Positions 39,034 through 49,711 of a DNA stretch of 64,000 nt are shown here, in pieces (position 1 is the first letter of the stretch; each line of letters opens with the position of its first letter). A program made the position numbers and the translations under genes. Below the pieces are notes generated by a model. The model saw only the letters and a list, made by a program, of their open reading frames with translations. It had not been told where the DNA came from and did no database searches. This DNA comes from Xenophilus sp. L33 (GTDB lineage: Bacteria > Pseudomonadota > Gammaproteobacteria > Burkholderiales > Burkholderiaceae_C): the NCBI RefSeq assembly GCF_009765735.1, contig NZ_LMUW01000070.1, positions 1 to 64,000 of the forward strand, given 5' to 3'.

Positions 39034-39411
39034 TCAGGCCTTGCCGATTCGCTGCAGGTCGATGTCGGCCAGCTTGCCCGGTTCGGTGACCAGCCGAAGG
39101 GCGTCGGCGTCGAGGATCTGGCCCTTCGTGGCCAGGAAGCGGATCTGGTAGTCGCCGATGCGGATCTCGTCGCCGTTGCGAAGGATCGCGGAGTCGATGC
39201 GGGTGCCGTTGACGTAGGTTCCGTTGTGGCTGTGGAGGTCGCGGACAGTGAGCGCTTCGTTGACGGTCTCGAGCACTGCGTGCGTGCGGCTCACCAACTG
39301 GTTGTCGAGGACGAGGTCGGCGGTGGCGGCGCGACCGATCACGAACGGGGTTGCCACCACGTTGATCTGCTTGGCCGAACCGCTCTTCTGCAGCACGATC
39401 AGTCTTGTCAT
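39034..39411 (-). CDS. FHA-domain protein
   Basis: This 125-residue protein is essentially one forkhead-associated domain, which binds phosphothreonine peptides. Key motifs are FVIGRA, VSRTHAVLE and HSHNGTYVNGTRI, giving the Gly-Arg, Ser-x-x-His and Asn-Gly contacts. The start ATG 39411 follows GAGGAAAAC. It has no other domain and no kinase neighbour, so its partner is unknown. It is probably a cytosolic adaptor, possibly in a serine/threonine phosphorylation pathway encoded elsewhere. Confidence 0.88.
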   Translation of the reverse strand: MTRLIVLQKSGSAKQINVVATPFVIGRAATADLVLDNQLVSRTHAVLETVNEALTVRDLHSHNGTYVNGTRIDSAILRNGDEIRIGDYQIRFLATKGQILDADALRLVTEPGKLADIDLQRIGKA

Positions 39412-39542
39412 GTTTTCCTCAACTCCTTGGGCCCCGGCTGCTTCCTGTCTATCGGTCTATGCCTCTTGGGAAGCGGCTTTCGGGTCCGCGAGCCCGCAGG
39501 CCCGGTGGTGCAACTTGCCGAACGTCGTAGGTCGGAATTCTC

Positions 39543-39860
39543 CTACAAAGCGGGATGGCCGCCGGTGGTGAACATCAGCGAATCAGGACCGGCCGACTGG
39601 GTCTGCGGGGCCCCGGCCTTCCCGGCGCGGCCGACCGGGTGCATCGGCTTGCCGAACGGTGCGAGGCCTTGCAGCACGCGCAGTGCCGAGGCGCCATGGA
39701 TCAGGGCTTCGGAGTAGTCGGGCAGCCCTTGTGTCGAGGAATCGATGGGACGGTATTCCAGCACGTCCTCGGACGCGGCCTGGACTGCTTCCATCAGCAC
39801 CCAATGAAATTCATGGGGTTCCAATTCGAGAACAGTGAGCGCGATGTCGCGGAGTGCCAC
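39543..39860 (-). CDS. Small protein related to the one at 20101-20349
   Basis: This 105-residue soluble protein has no recognised function. It begins at a GTG (39860) with AGAGGA upstream. The N-terminal part, LTVLELEPHEFHWVLMEAVQ, shares the FHWVL-(I/M)-E pattern and following helical region (EALIHGASALRVLQGL) with the 82-residue protein at 20101-20349. The tail is Gly/Pro-rich and ends PDSLMFTTGGHPAL. It precedes the FHA gene by 131 bp on the same strand. Confidence 0.65.
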   Translation of the reverse strand: MALRDIALTVLELEPHEFHWVLMEAVQAASEDVLEYRPIDSSTQGLPDYSEALIHGASALRVLQGLAPFGKPMHPVGRAGKAGAPQTQSAGPDSLMFTTGGHPAL

Positions 39861-39946
39861 CAGAGATCCTCTTGTTCAGTTGCAGGCTGAATTGTTACTG
39901 CGGACCAATTGCACGCCAAGGCACTTTTGCACGCTGCTCCAATGAG

Positions 39947-39995
39947 GAGGCCGCGAATGGGCAACTAAGTCTCAGTTGCCCGCATTCGCGGCCTC
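39947..39995 (-). terminator. Long hairpin downstream of the degP-like gene
   Basis: Arms gaggccgcgaatgggcaact and its near-perfect complement (two extra bases) form a roughly 20-bp stem just past the protease stop. It lacks a T-tract, so it may end or protect the transcript. Confidence 0.6.
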
Positions 39996-40013
39996 GTCAT
40001 CGGAAGCGGTCGA

Positions 40014-41498
40014 TCAGCCGATGCGCACCGGCACGAAGATCTTGTTGCCGTCGCGCTGGATCAGCAGCGCCACCGACTTGTCGGCCTTCGACACCACGTC
40101 ACGCACCTGCTCGACGCTCCTGGCCTGGGTGCCGTTGATCGCGAGCAGCACGTCGCCCGCCTGCACGCCCGCCATCGCGGCCGGACCGCCGACGTCGGCG
40201 ATCAGCAGGCCGCCGTCGACCTGCGCCTCGCGCGCTTCCTGCGGCTGCAGCGGACGCAGCGCCAGGCCGAGCTTGCCCTGGTTGGCGCCGTCGTCGTTCT
40301 TCGCGACCTGGGTGCCCTTCTCGGCCGCGTCGCCCAGCTTGGCGCTGATCGACTTGCTGCCGCCGTCGCGCCAGATGTCGAGGTTCACGCTCGTGCCCGG
40401 CTTTTCCTGGCCGATCAGGGCCGGCAGGTCGCCCGAGGACACCACCTCCTGGCCGTTGACCGCGCGGATCACGTCGCCCGAGCGCAGGCCCGCCTGGTCG
40501 GCCGGGCCGCCCTTCTCGACGTTCGAGACCAGCGCGCCTTCGGGCTTGAGCAGCTTGAAGGAATCGGCGAAGGTCTGGTTCACTTCCTGCACCGCGACGC
40601 CGAGCTTGGCGTGCGAGGCCTTGCCGGTGGCGACGATCTGGTCCTTGACCTGGATCGCGACGTCGATCGGGATCGAGAACGACACGCCCTGGAAGCCGCC
40701 GCTGCGGCTGTAGATCTGCGAGTTGATGCCGACCACTTCGCCGCGGGTGTTCAGGAGCGGGCCGCCCGAGTTGCCGGGGTTGATCGGCACGTCGGTCTGG
40801 ATGAAGGGCACGTAGCCGTCGTCGGGCAGCGAACGGCCCTTGGCGCTCACCACGCCGGCGGTGACCGTGTTCTCGAAGCCGAAGGGCGAGCCGATGGCCA
40901 GCACCCATTCGCCGGCCTTCAGGTCCTTGGTGTTGCCGATGGCCAGCACCGGCAGGTTCTTGGCCTCGATCTTGATGACCGCGACGTCGGTCTTCGGATC
41001 GGCGCCCAGCACCTTGGCGCTGTATTCGCGGCGGTCGGTGAGCTTGACGGTGACTTCCTTGGCGTCCTTCACCACGTGGGCGTTGGTCAGGATGATGCCG
41101 TCTGCGCTGACGATGAAGCCCGAGCCGACGCCGCGCACCGGCACTTCGCGCTCCGGGGCCTGCTGGGCACGCGGGCCGCCTTGCTGGCCCTGGCCGAAGC
41201 GGCGCAGGAATTCGCGCATCGCCTCGTTCGGGTCGCCCTCGCCGTCCTCCGCCGATTCCTTGCGGGTGCCGGTCACGCTGATGTTGACCACCGCCTGGCC
41301 ATCGCGCGCGGTGATGGTGGAGAAGTCGGGCATCGTCACCGTGCCGCCGGTGGTGATCGGCGCGATCTGGCCGGTCTGGACGGGCGCGTCGGCACTGGCG
41401 CGGGCGCTGGTGTAGGCACCGGCGCCGACGGCACCGATCACGCCGGCCGCGGCCAGGGAAAGCACGAGGGTGCGGGGCGAGGTCATGGCGGTCTTCAT
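40014..41498 (-). CDS. DegP/MucD-like periplasmic serine protease (Do family)
   Basis: This 494-residue HtrA protease/chaperone acts on misfolded envelope proteins. It has an N-terminal signal or anchor, a trypsin-like domain with triad His141 (TNAHVV), Asp171 (PKTDVAVI) and Ser244 (NPGNSGGPL), and two PDZ domains at about 290-375 and 400-490. A Gln/Gly-rich loop lies at about 100-120. ATG 41498 is preceded by AAGGA. It lies next to, and in the same direction as, a two-component system 84 bp upstream, which could control envelope stress genes. The exact DegP, DegQ or MucD label is not certain. Confidence 0.93.
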   Translation of the reverse strand: MKTAMTSPRTLVLSLAAAGVIGAVGAGAYTSARASADAPVQTGQIAPITTGGTVTMPDFSTITARDGQAVVNISVTGTRKESAEDGEGDPNEAMREFLRRFGQGQQGGPRAQQAPEREVPVRGVGSGFIVSADGIILTNAHVVKDAKEVTVKLTDRREYSAKVLGADPKTDVAVIKIEAKNLPVLAIGNTKDLKAGEWVLAIGSPFGFENTVTAGVVSAKGRSLPDDGYVPFIQTDVPINPGNSGGPLLNTRGEVVGINSQIYSRSGGFQGVSFSIPIDVAIQVKDQIVATGKASHAKLGVAVQEVNQTFADSFKLLKPEGALVSNVEKGGPADQAGLRSGDVIRAVNGQEVVSSGDLPALIGQEKPGTSVNLDIWRDGGSKSISAKLGDAAEKGTQVAKNDDGANQGKLGLALRPLQPQEAREAQVDGGLLIADVGGPAAMAGVQAGDVLLAINGTQARSVEQVRDVVSKADKSVALLIQRDGNKIFVPVRIG

Positions 41499-41581
41499 TG
41501 TCGAATCCTTGAGGGAGAGGTTGGAACTGGGCACCGCGAGAATGTCGCGTGACCCGCTTAAGCCCGCCTTAAACCCGAAGG

Positions 41582-42898
41582 TCAGACGGAAGCGGGAAAC
41601 CCCAGCACCACCCTCAACCCGCCGAGGCTGGTCGACTGCGCGAGCGACAGCGTCGCGCCGTGCAGGTCGGCGATCGACTTGACGATCGCCAGGCCGAGGC
41701 CGCTGCCCGGCGCCTGCGGCTCGCCGGAGCGATAGAAGCGATCGAGCACCCGGCCGCGCTCGGCTTCGGGCAGGCCCGGTCCGCTGTCGTCGACGCTCAA
41801 CGCCACTGCGCCGGCCTCGTCACGGATCGCGATGTCGACCTGGCCGCCGGCCGGCGTGTACTTCACCGCGTTGTCCAGCAGGTTGCGCACCAGCGTGCGC
41901 AAAGCTTCCGGCTGGCCCTGCACCGTCGCCGGCGCGTCGGCCCGCACGATGCCGACGTCGATGCCGCGCGCCTGCGCCGCGGCCACGATGTCCGAGATGG
42001 CCAGGCGCGTCACCTCGTCCAGGCTCACCGCCTCGCGCTGCGCACCGGCGGCCGCGCTGGCCTCGTGACGCGCCAGCGCCAGCATCTGCTCGACCAGCCG
42101 GGTCGCGCGGTCGATGCCGGCCGACAGCCGCGTGACCGCGAGCGTGCGCGTCACCTCGTCGGGCGCGCGCTGCAGGCCCTGCACCTGCAGCTTCAGCGCC
42201 GCCAGCGGCGAGCGCAGCTCGTGCGCCGCGTCGGCGACGAAGTGCTTCTGCGCCTCGAAGGCCTTTCGCACCCGCTCGAACAGCAGGTTCAGCTCCTGCA
42301 CCAGCGGGCGCACCTCCTCGGGCAGGTCGGCATCGCTGAGCGGCGACAGGTCGTCGGCCTCGCGCGCCGCCACCTGCTTGCGCACCCGCGCCACCGGCGC
42401 CAGCGAGCGGCTCACCACCCACCAGACGACCAGCATGAGCAGCGGCGCCGCGATCGCGATCGGCCCGACCGTGTTGAGCGCCAGCGTGCCGGCCATGCGC
42501 CGCCGCGCCCGCATGTCCTGCGCCACCTGGATCACCAGCGCGCCGGTCTGCAGCGAGAACACGCGGTAGGTGGTGCCGCGGGCCTGCACGTTCGAGAAGC
42601 CGAGCACCGCGCGCTGCGGCAGCCGCGCATCGGCCGCCGACTCGAAGATCCGGCTGCCGTCCAGCGACCAGACCTGGACGATGAATTCGAAGTTCTCCTC
42701 GCCGACGCCCAGGCCGCCGACGGTGCCGGTCGGCGGCAGCCCGGCACGCAGCGACAGCGCCATCTGCTGCATGTGGTGGTCGAAGATGTCGTCGGCCTCG
42801 GTCAGCACCGTGCGGTAGGCGACGAAGCCCTGGATGCCCGCGGCCAGCACGATCGCCGCCAGCAGGAACCACAAGAGGCGCGCGCGCAGCGACCTCAT
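41582..42898 (-). CDS. Sensor histidine kinase (QseC/TctE-like)
   Basis: A 438-residue membrane kinase. It has an N-terminal helix (LLWFLLAAIVLAAGIQGFVA), a periplasmic domain of about 125 residues, and a second helix (GPIAIAAPLLMLVVWWVV). HAMP, HisKA with ADAAHELRSPLAAL (phosphoacceptor His) and HATPase with NLLDNAVKYTP, DDSGPGLP and GSGLGLAI follow. It resembles QseC-type kinases. Its gene starts ten bases after the response-regulator stop, so the two form one unit. The signal is unknown. Confidence 0.92.
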   Translation of the reverse strand: MRSLRARLLWFLLAAIVLAAGIQGFVAYRTVLTEADDIFDHHMQQMALSLRAGLPPTGTVGGLGVGEENFEFIVQVWSLDGSRIFESAADARLPQRAVLGFSNVQARGTTYRVFSLQTGALVIQVAQDMRARRRMAGTLALNTVGPIAIAAPLLMLVVWWVVSRSLAPVARVRKQVAAREADDLSPLSDADLPEEVRPLVQELNLLFERVRKAFEAQKHFVADAAHELRSPLAALKLQVQGLQRAPDEVTRTLAVTRLSAGIDRATRLVEQMLALARHEASAAAGAQREAVSLDEVTRLAISDIVAAAQARGIDVGIVRADAPATVQGQPEALRTLVRNLLDNAVKYTPAGGQVDIAIRDEAGAVALSVDDSGPGLPEAERGRVLDRFYRSGEPQAPGSGLGLAIVKSIADLHGATLSLAQSTSLGGLRVVLGFPASV

Positions 42899-42908
42899 GC
42901 CGCGGCCG

Positions 42909-43568
42909 TCATTCCTTGGGCACCATGTAGCCGACGCCGCGCACGTTGCGGATCAGCTCGGCGCCGAGTTTCTTGCGCAGGCCATGGACGTAGACCTCGA
43001 CCGCGTTGCTGCTGATCTCGTCCTTCCAGCTGTAGAGCTTCTCTTCCAGCTGGGCCCGCGACAGCACCATGCCGGGCCGCGCCAGCAGAGGCTCCAGCAC
43101 CGCCCATTCACGCGCCGACAGCATCACCGGATGACCGCCCACCGTGACCTCGCGGGTGGCCGGATTGACGCTCACGCCCATGTGCTCGTAGACCGGCTCG
43201 GCACGCCCCGAGGCGCGCCGCAGCAGCGCCCGGATGCGGGCCAGCAGCTCGTCCAGGTCGTAGGGCTTGAGCACGTAGTCGTCGGCGCCGGCGTCCAGGC
43301 CCTCGATGCGCTGCTGCACCGAGTCGCGCGCGGTGGCGATCAGCACCGGCATGCGCTGCTTGCGCGCCCTGAGCGCGCGCAGCACCTCCAGGCCGTCGCG
43401 GCGCGGCACGCCCAGGTCGAGCAGCACCAGGTCGTATTGCTGGGTGCGCAGCGCGGTGTCGGCGGAATCGCCGTCCTTGACCCAGTCCACCGCATATTGC
43501 TCGGCGCGCAGCAGGTCGAGCACGGCTTCGCCGATCATCACGTCGTCTTCGAGCAGCAGCAGTCGCAT
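42909..43568 (-). CDS. OmpR-family response regulator (QseB/TctD-like)
   Basis: This 219-residue regulator has a receiver with LLLLEDD, phosphoacceptor Asp51 in LLDLGVPRRDG, and LKPYDLDELLARI with the conserved Lys. A winged-helix DNA-binding domain (about 125-219) shows LSAREWAVLEPLLARPG and VYVHGLRKKLG. ATG 43568 starts the canonical MRLLLLEDD. It is paired with the kinase immediately downstream. Target genes are not evident; the nearby DegP-like gene is a candidate. Confidence 0.93.
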   Translation of the reverse strand: MRLLLLEDDVMIGEAVLDLLRAEQYAVDWVKDGDSADTALRTQQYDLVLLDLGVPRRDGLEVLRALRARKQRMPVLIATARDSVQQRIEGLDAGADDYVLKPYDLDELLARIRALLRRASGRAEPVYEHMGVSVNPATREVTVGGHPVMLSAREWAVLEPLLARPGMVLSRAQLEEKLYSWKDEISSNAVEVYVHGLRKKLGAELIRNVRGVGYMVPKE

Positions 43569-43618
43569 GGTGGACGGATGGTAGCTTCTCGCCGTGCTCG
43601 CCGACCTGTTCACCGGCC

Positions 43619-44389
43619 TCAGAGCAGCGAGCGCACCTCGCGCGCCGCCTCGAGCAGCAGCGGCAGCAGGTCGCGCCGTACCGCCTCCTCATCGTAGCGG
43701 CCGCCGGACAGCACCACGTTGAGCGCGGCCACGGTGCGGCCCTGCATGTCGCGCAAGGGCACCGCCAGCGCCTGCACGCCGATCTCGTGTTCCTCGCTGG
43801 CGAAGCAGAAGTCGTCCTTGCGCACCTGGACCACGCGCTGGCGCAGCGCCCGCGTCTGGGTCAGGGTGTGCGGCGTCAGCCGGTGCAGCGGATGAGCCTG
43901 CAGCCACTGGTTGAAGCCGGCCGGCGCCATCGCCGCCAGCAGCACCCGGCCGGTCGAGGTGGCGTGCGCCGGCAGCCGGGCGCCCAGGTGCAGTCCGTAG
44001 GCCAGCACGCGGCCCGGTGCGCCGTAGCTGCCGCTGCGCGCGACGATCACCACCTCCTCGCCGTCGAGCACCACCGCCGAGAACGACTGCTGGGTCTGCG
44101 CCGCCAGCCGGTTCAGGGTCGGCTGCAGCGCCCGCGGCAGCCGCGACGAGGCCAGGTAGCTGCCCGAGAAGCGCAGCACCTTGGGCGCCATCCAGAAGTA
44201 GCTGCCGTCGGTCTCGAGGTAGCCGAGATGGCAGAGCGTGAGCAGGTGGCGCCGGGCCGCCGCCCGCGTGAGGCCGGCGCGCTCGGCCGCCAGGGTGGCG
44301 TTGAGGCGCTGGCGCTCGGTGTCGAAGCTCTCGAGCACCGCCATCCCCTTGGCGATGCCCTCGATGAAATCCGCTTTGGCGATGGTCAT
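43619..44389 (-). CDS. pobR: IclR-family regulator PobR
   Basis: This 256-residue regulator has an N-terminal winged helix-turn-helix (NATLAAERAGLTRAAARRHL) and a C-terminal effector domain. The start of the protein (DFIEGIAKGMAVLESF) matches the PcaU/PcaR/PobR subgroup, which controls aromatic acid catabolism. It diverges from pobA, so it probably activates pobA with 4-hydroxybenzoate. ATG 44389 is preferred because an in-frame ATG at 44425 lies inside the operator palindrome. PcaR-type function cannot be excluded. Confidence 0.85.
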   Translation of the reverse strand: MTIAKADFIEGIAKGMAVLESFDTERQRLNATLAAERAGLTRAAARRHLLTLCHLGYLETDGSYFWMAPKVLRFSGSYLASSRLPRALQPTLNRLAAQTQQSFSAVVLDGEEVVIVARSGSYGAPGRVLAYGLHLGARLPAHATSTGRVLLAAMAPAGFNQWLQAHPLHRLTPHTLTQTRALRQRVVQVRKDDFCFASEEHEIGVQALAVPLRDMQGRTVAALNVVLSGGRYDEEAVRRDLLPLLLEAAREVRSLL

Positions 44390-44409
44390 GGGATGACGAG
44401 TAGCGCTGA

Positions 44410-45714
<1,305 letters not shown>

Positions 45715-45719
45715 GACCT

Positions 45720-48044
45720 TCAGGCCGGCTGGAGCAGCTTCCAGACCCGGTCGGCCGAGAGCGGCATGTCCAGGTGCGGCGTCAGCTCCGCCCGGCCGTG
45801 CCGCGCCAGCGCATCCGCCACCGCGTTGACCACCGCCGGCGTCGCGCCGATGGTGCCCAGTTCGCCCACGCCCTTGACCCCCAGCGGGTTGTTCTTGCAG
45901 GGCGTGGCCTCGTCCATCTCCATCTTGAACATGGTGGCGATGATGTCGGCGCGCGGCGCCGCGTAGTCCATCAGGCTGCCGGTCAGCGGCTGGCCGGTCT
46001 CGGCGTCGTACACCACCCGCTCGCACAGCGCCTGGCCGATGCCCTGCACCGCGCCGCCTTCGAGCTGGCCGCGCACGATCAGCGGGTTCACCACGCGGCC
46101 GACGTCGTTCACCGACGCGTAGCGCAGCACGCTCACCTCGCCGGTCGGCGGGTCGAGCTCGACCTCGGTGATGTGGCAGCCGTTCGGCCAGGTCGGGCCC
46201 GACACCGTGCTGGTCGAGTCGATGAAGATCTCGCCTTCGGCCTGCTTGCCGGCCAGGGTGAACAGGTCGAGCTTCAGGTCGGTACCCGCGACCTTGAAGA
46301 CGCCGGCCTCGTAGACGATGTCGGCCGCGGCCACTTCCAGCTCCTGCGCCGCCAGCTCGCGCGCCTTCTCGATGGTGCGCTCGGCACCGATGCGCACCGC
46401 CGAGCCGCCGGTGAACAGCGAGCGCGAGCCGGCGCTGCCGAAGCCGTTGCCGCGGTCGGTGTCGCCGGTGACGATGCGAACCTGCTCGATCGGCACACCG
46501 AAGGCGTCGACCACCAGTTGCGCCAGCGTGGTCACGATGCCCTGCCCCATTGCGTTCACCGCGGTGAAGACCTCGATGATCCCGTCCGGCCGCACCGCGA
46601 CGGTGACGCGTTCCTCGAACACGTTGCCGCCGGTCCATTCCAGGAAGGTCGCGATGCCGAGGCCGCGCACCCGGCCCTCGCGCGCCGATTCCTTCGCCCG
46701 CGCATCGAAGCCCTGCCAGTCGGCGAGCTGCAGCGCCTGGTCCATCACCGACTCGAAGCTGCCGGTGTCGTAGACCTGCTGCATCGGGTTCTTGTAGGGC
46801 ATCTGCGCCGGGCTGATGAAGTTGCGCCGGCGCAGCGCGATGCGGTCCATGCCGATCTGCCGCGCGGCCTCGTCCATCAGCCGCTCGATCGTGTAGATGG
46901 CTTCCGGCCGGCCGGCGCCGCGGTAGGCGCCGGTGGGCGCGGTGTTGGTCAGCACCGCCTTGAAATGGAAGTCGATGGTCTGGATGTCGTAGACGCTGGT
47001 CTGCACCCAGGGGCCGATCAGGAGCTGGATCGCGACGCCGGTGCCGGTGGCATAGGCGCCGACGTTGGCATGCGAATGGATGCGCAGGCCCAGCACCTTG
47101 CCGTCGGCGGCGAGCGCCATCTCGGCGCGCGACTCGACGTCGCGGCCGTGCGCCGACGACAGGAATTCCTCGCTGCGGTCGGCCACCCACTTGACCGGCC
47201 GGCGCAGCGCGTTGGCGGCATAGGCGACCGCGATGTCTTCCGGATAGGCGCTGGTCTTCATGCCGAAGCCGCCGCCGACGTCGCCCACGACGACCCGCAT
47301 CTTTTCCTTCGGCCAGCCGATCGCATCGCAGACCGAGTCGCGCACGCCCGACGGCATCTGGGTGCTCATGCGCAGGGTGACCCGCTCGCTGGCCGCGTCG
47401 AAGTCGGCGAGCACGGTGCGCGGCTCGATCGTGAGCGCCACCACGCGCTGGTTCACGATGTCCAGCGCCACCACGTGCGCCGCCTTCGCGAAGGCTTCGG
47501 TGGTCGCCTCGACGCTGCCGTGGCGCATCTCGGCGGCGATGTTGCCGGTGCCTTCGGGGCACAGCAGCGGCGCGCCGTCGGCGGTCGCGCTCGTGATGTC
47601 GACCACCATCGGCAGCGCGTCGTAGTCGACCATCACAGCCTCGGCGGCATCGCGGGCCTCGGCGGCACTGGCGGCGACCACCATCGCCACCGGCTCGCCG
47701 ACGAAGCGCGCCCGGTCGAGCGCCAGCACCCGCCGCGGCGGCGTCGCGCAGTCGCTGCCGTCCGCGCGCTTGAAGCCGGCGCCGGGCATCGGCCTGACGC
47801 CGGCCGCGTCCAGCTCGGCACCGGTGAAGACGCCCCAGACGCCGGGCATCGCGGCCGCAGCCGCGGTGTCGACCGACACCAGTTGCGCATGCGGATAGGG
47901 AGATCGCACGAAACACAGCCAGCCCTGGCCCGGCAGGCTGACGTCGTCGGTGTAGCGGCCGTGGCCGGCCAGGAGGGATTCGTCTTCGAGCCGCTTGACG
48001 GCATGGCCGCTGCCGAAGCGCAAGGGGTTGGTTTCAGTGCTCAC
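45720..48044 (-). CDS. Xanthine dehydrogenase/CoxL-family molybdopterin hydroxylase, large subunit
   Basis: This 774-residue molybdopterin-binding subunit includes the N-terminal KRLEDESLLAGHGRYTDD block and GGGFGMKTSAYPED. The active-site segment is GAYRGAGRPEA. True form I CO dehydrogenases have a Cys here (AYRCSFR), so this is a form II-type enzyme of unknown substrate. C-terminal VKGVGELGTIG carries the conserved catalytic Glu. The start is GTG 48044 after AAGGA. The FAD and 2Fe-2S subunit genes that normally accompany it are not adjacent, so it may be an orphan or use partners elsewhere. Confidence 0.87.
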   Translation of the reverse strand: MSTETNPLRFGSGHAVKRLEDESLLAGHGRYTDDVSLPGQGWLCFVRSPYPHAQLVSVDTAAAAAMPGVWGVFTGAELDAAGVRPMPGAGFKRADGSDCATPPRRVLALDRARFVGEPVAMVVAASAAEARDAAEAVMVDYDALPMVVDITSATADGAPLLCPEGTGNIAAEMRHGSVEATTEAFAKAAHVVALDIVNQRVVALTIEPRTVLADFDAASERVTLRMSTQMPSGVRDSVCDAIGWPKEKMRVVVGDVGGGFGMKTSAYPEDIAVAYAANALRRPVKWVADRSEEFLSSAHGRDVESRAEMALAADGKVLGLRIHSHANVGAYATGTGVAIQLLIGPWVQTSVYDIQTIDFHFKAVLTNTAPTGAYRGAGRPEAIYTIERLMDEAARQIGMDRIALRRRNFISPAQMPYKNPMQQVYDTGSFESVMDQALQLADWQGFDARAKESAREGRVRGLGIATFLEWTGGNVFEERVTVAVRPDGIIEVFTAVNAMGQGIVTTLAQLVVDAFGVPIEQVRIVTGDTDRGNGFGSAGSRSLFTGGSAVRIGAERTIEKARELAAQELEVAAADIVYEAGVFKVAGTDLKLDLFTLAGKQAEGEIFIDSTSTVSGPTWPNGCHITEVELDPPTGEVSVLRYASVNDVGRVVNPLIVRGQLEGGAVQGIGQALCERVVYDAETGQPLTGSLMDYAAPRADIIATMFKMEMDEATPCKNNPLGVKGVGELGTIGATPAVVNAVADALARHGRAELTPHLDMPLSADRVWKLLQPA

Positions 48045-48159
48045 CGTGGTCCTTCGTTCTGAGCGTCCGATCGCGAACGCATCGACGACTATAGGGGCTC
48101 CGGGCTCATTCGGCTGGCGGCTCGCTTTCGGCCGCCGAAGCCGTGTATACCTCTCACCC

Positions 48160-48912
48160 ATGCAACTGCCCTGGCTCGAACCCGGAGACCCACTGCCCGA
48201 CGTCGACACGGCCTGGGGCGAGTCCGACCCGGTGCCCGGCCTGCTGGCCGCCGGCGGCGGCCTCGACGTGCCCAGCCTGCTGCAGGCCTACGCCAAGGGC
48301 ATCTTCCCGTGGTTCAGCGAGGGCCAGCCGATCCTCTGGTGGAGCCCAGATCCACGCATGGCGCTGAAGGTCGCCGAGTTCAGGCTGCACCGGTCGCTGC
48401 GCAAGACGCTGGCCGCCTTCCGAGCCGCGCCGGGCTGCGAGATCCGCATCGACCATGGCTTCGAGGCCGTGATCGCGGCCTGCGCCGGCGCGCCGCGCAT
48501 CGGCCAGGGCGGCACCTGGATCCTGCCCGAGATGATGGCCGCCTACGGCGCGCTGCACCGTGCCGGCCACGCCCACAGCGTCGAGACCTGGATCGACGGC
48601 GAGCTGGCCGGCGGCCTCTATTGCGTCGCGATCGGACGCGCGGTGTTCGGCGAATCGATGTTCGCGCGGCGCGCCGACGCCTCCAAGATCGCGCTCTCGG
48701 CGCTGGTCTGCCTGTGCCGCCGGAGCGGCGTCGCGCTGATCGACTGCCAGCAGAACACGGCCCACCTGGCCAGCCTCGGCGGCCGCGAAATCGCCCGCAG
48801 CGACTTCGTGTCGCAGGTCGCCCACGCGCGGCGGGAGCGCGGCCCGGAGTGGCACTTCGACCCCGTATACTGGAACCAACTCCTGCCCGCGCGACCCTCC
48901 TTCACGCCGTGA
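48160..48912 (+). CDS. aat: Leucyl/phenylalanyl-tRNA-protein transferase Aat
   Basis: This 250-residue enzyme adds Leu or Phe to N-terminal Lys/Arg, marking proteins for ClpAP degradation. Family motifs are [68 protein letters not shown] and [19 protein letters not shown]. All are intact. It overlaps bpt by a GTGA junction, so the two N-degron transferases are cotranslated. Start ATG 48160 begins the conserved N-terminus. Confidence 0.96.
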   Translation: MQLPWLEPGDPLPDVDTAWGESDPVPGLLAAGGGLDVPSLLQAYAKGIFPWFSEGQPILWWSPDPRMALKVAEFRLHRSLRKTLAAFRAAPGCEIRIDHGFEAVIAACAGAPRIGQGGTWILPEMMAAYGALHRAGHAHSVETWIDGELAGGLYCVAIGRAVFGESMFARRADASKIALSALVCLCRRSGVALIDCQQNTAHLASLGGREIARSDFVSQVAHARRERGPEWHFDPVYWNQLLPARPSFTP

Positions 48913-49679
48913 CGCACCTCAAGGACCTCCCGCTCCAGACGCTGCAGTTCTACGCGACGGCGCCTTATCCCTGCAGCTACCTGCCGCAGCGGCAGGCACG
49001 TTCGCAGGTCGCGACGCCCAGCCACCTGATCCACAACGACGCCTACTCGGACCTGGTCCTGAGCGGCTTCCGGCGTAGCGGCATGTTCACCTACCGGCCC
49101 TATTGCGACGGCTGCAGCGCCTGCGTGCCGCTGCGCGTGCGGGCCGCCGAATTCAAGCCGACGCGCAGCCAGCGCCGCGCCCTGGCCCGCCATTCCGACC
49201 TGCAGGCCCGCGTGCTCAAGCTGTGCTTCGTGCCCGAGCACTACCAGCTCTACCTGCGCTACCAGAACGGCCGTCATTCGGGCGGCGGCATGGACCACGA
49301 CAGCATCGACCAGTACACCCAGTTCCTGCTGCAGAGCCGGGTCAATTCGCGGCTGGTCGAATTCCGCGAGACGCTGCCCGACGGCAGCGCCGGCGCGCTC
49401 AAGATGGTCTCGATCCTCGACGTGCTGAACGACGGCCTGTCGGCGGTCTACACCTTCTACGAGCCTGAGCCCGGCACCGGCTACGGCAACTACAGCGTGC
49501 TCTGGCAGATCGAGCAGGCGCGCAAGCTGCAGTTGGCCCACGTCTACCTGGGCTACTGGATCGAAGGCAGCTCGAAGATGAACTACAAGTCGCTCTACAC
49601 GCCGCACGAGCTGTTGATCGACGGCCGCTGGCAAACTCCGCCGACCCCACAGGCAGCGCCCATCGATTTCACAAGGTAA
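48909..49679 (+). CDS. bpt: Aspartate/glutamate leucyltransferase Bpt
   Basis: This 256-residue enzyme transfers Leu to N-terminal Asp or Glu and feeds the ClpS/ClpAP pathway. It resembles ATE-type transferases: the N-terminal [12 protein letters not shown] and [14 protein letters not shown] carry the cysteines, and [22 protein letters not shown] is the C-terminal signature. The GTG start overlaps the aat stop. It is a homolog of eukaryotic arginyl-transferase ATE1. Confidence 0.95.
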   Translation: MTHLKDLPLQTLQFYATAPYPCSYLPQRQARSQVATPSHLIHNDAYSDLVLSGFRRSGMFTYRPYCDGCSACVPLRVRAAEFKPTRSQRRALARHSDLQARVLKLCFVPEHYQLYLRYQNGRHSGGGMDHDSIDQYTQFLLQSRVNSRLVEFRETLPDGSAGALKMVSILDVLNDGLSAVYTFYEPEPGTGYGNYSVLWQIEQARKLQLAHVYLGYWIEGSSKMNYKSLYTPHELLIDGRWQTPPTPQAAPIDFTR

Positions 49680-49711
49680 AATCGCGACCGGTTCCTCCCA
49701 CCGCGTTGCAC

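Noticed and set aside
45720..48044. True aerobic CO dehydrogenase
   Set aside because: The active loop reads AYRGAGR rather than the cysteine-bearing AYRCSFR, and the other subunits are absent.
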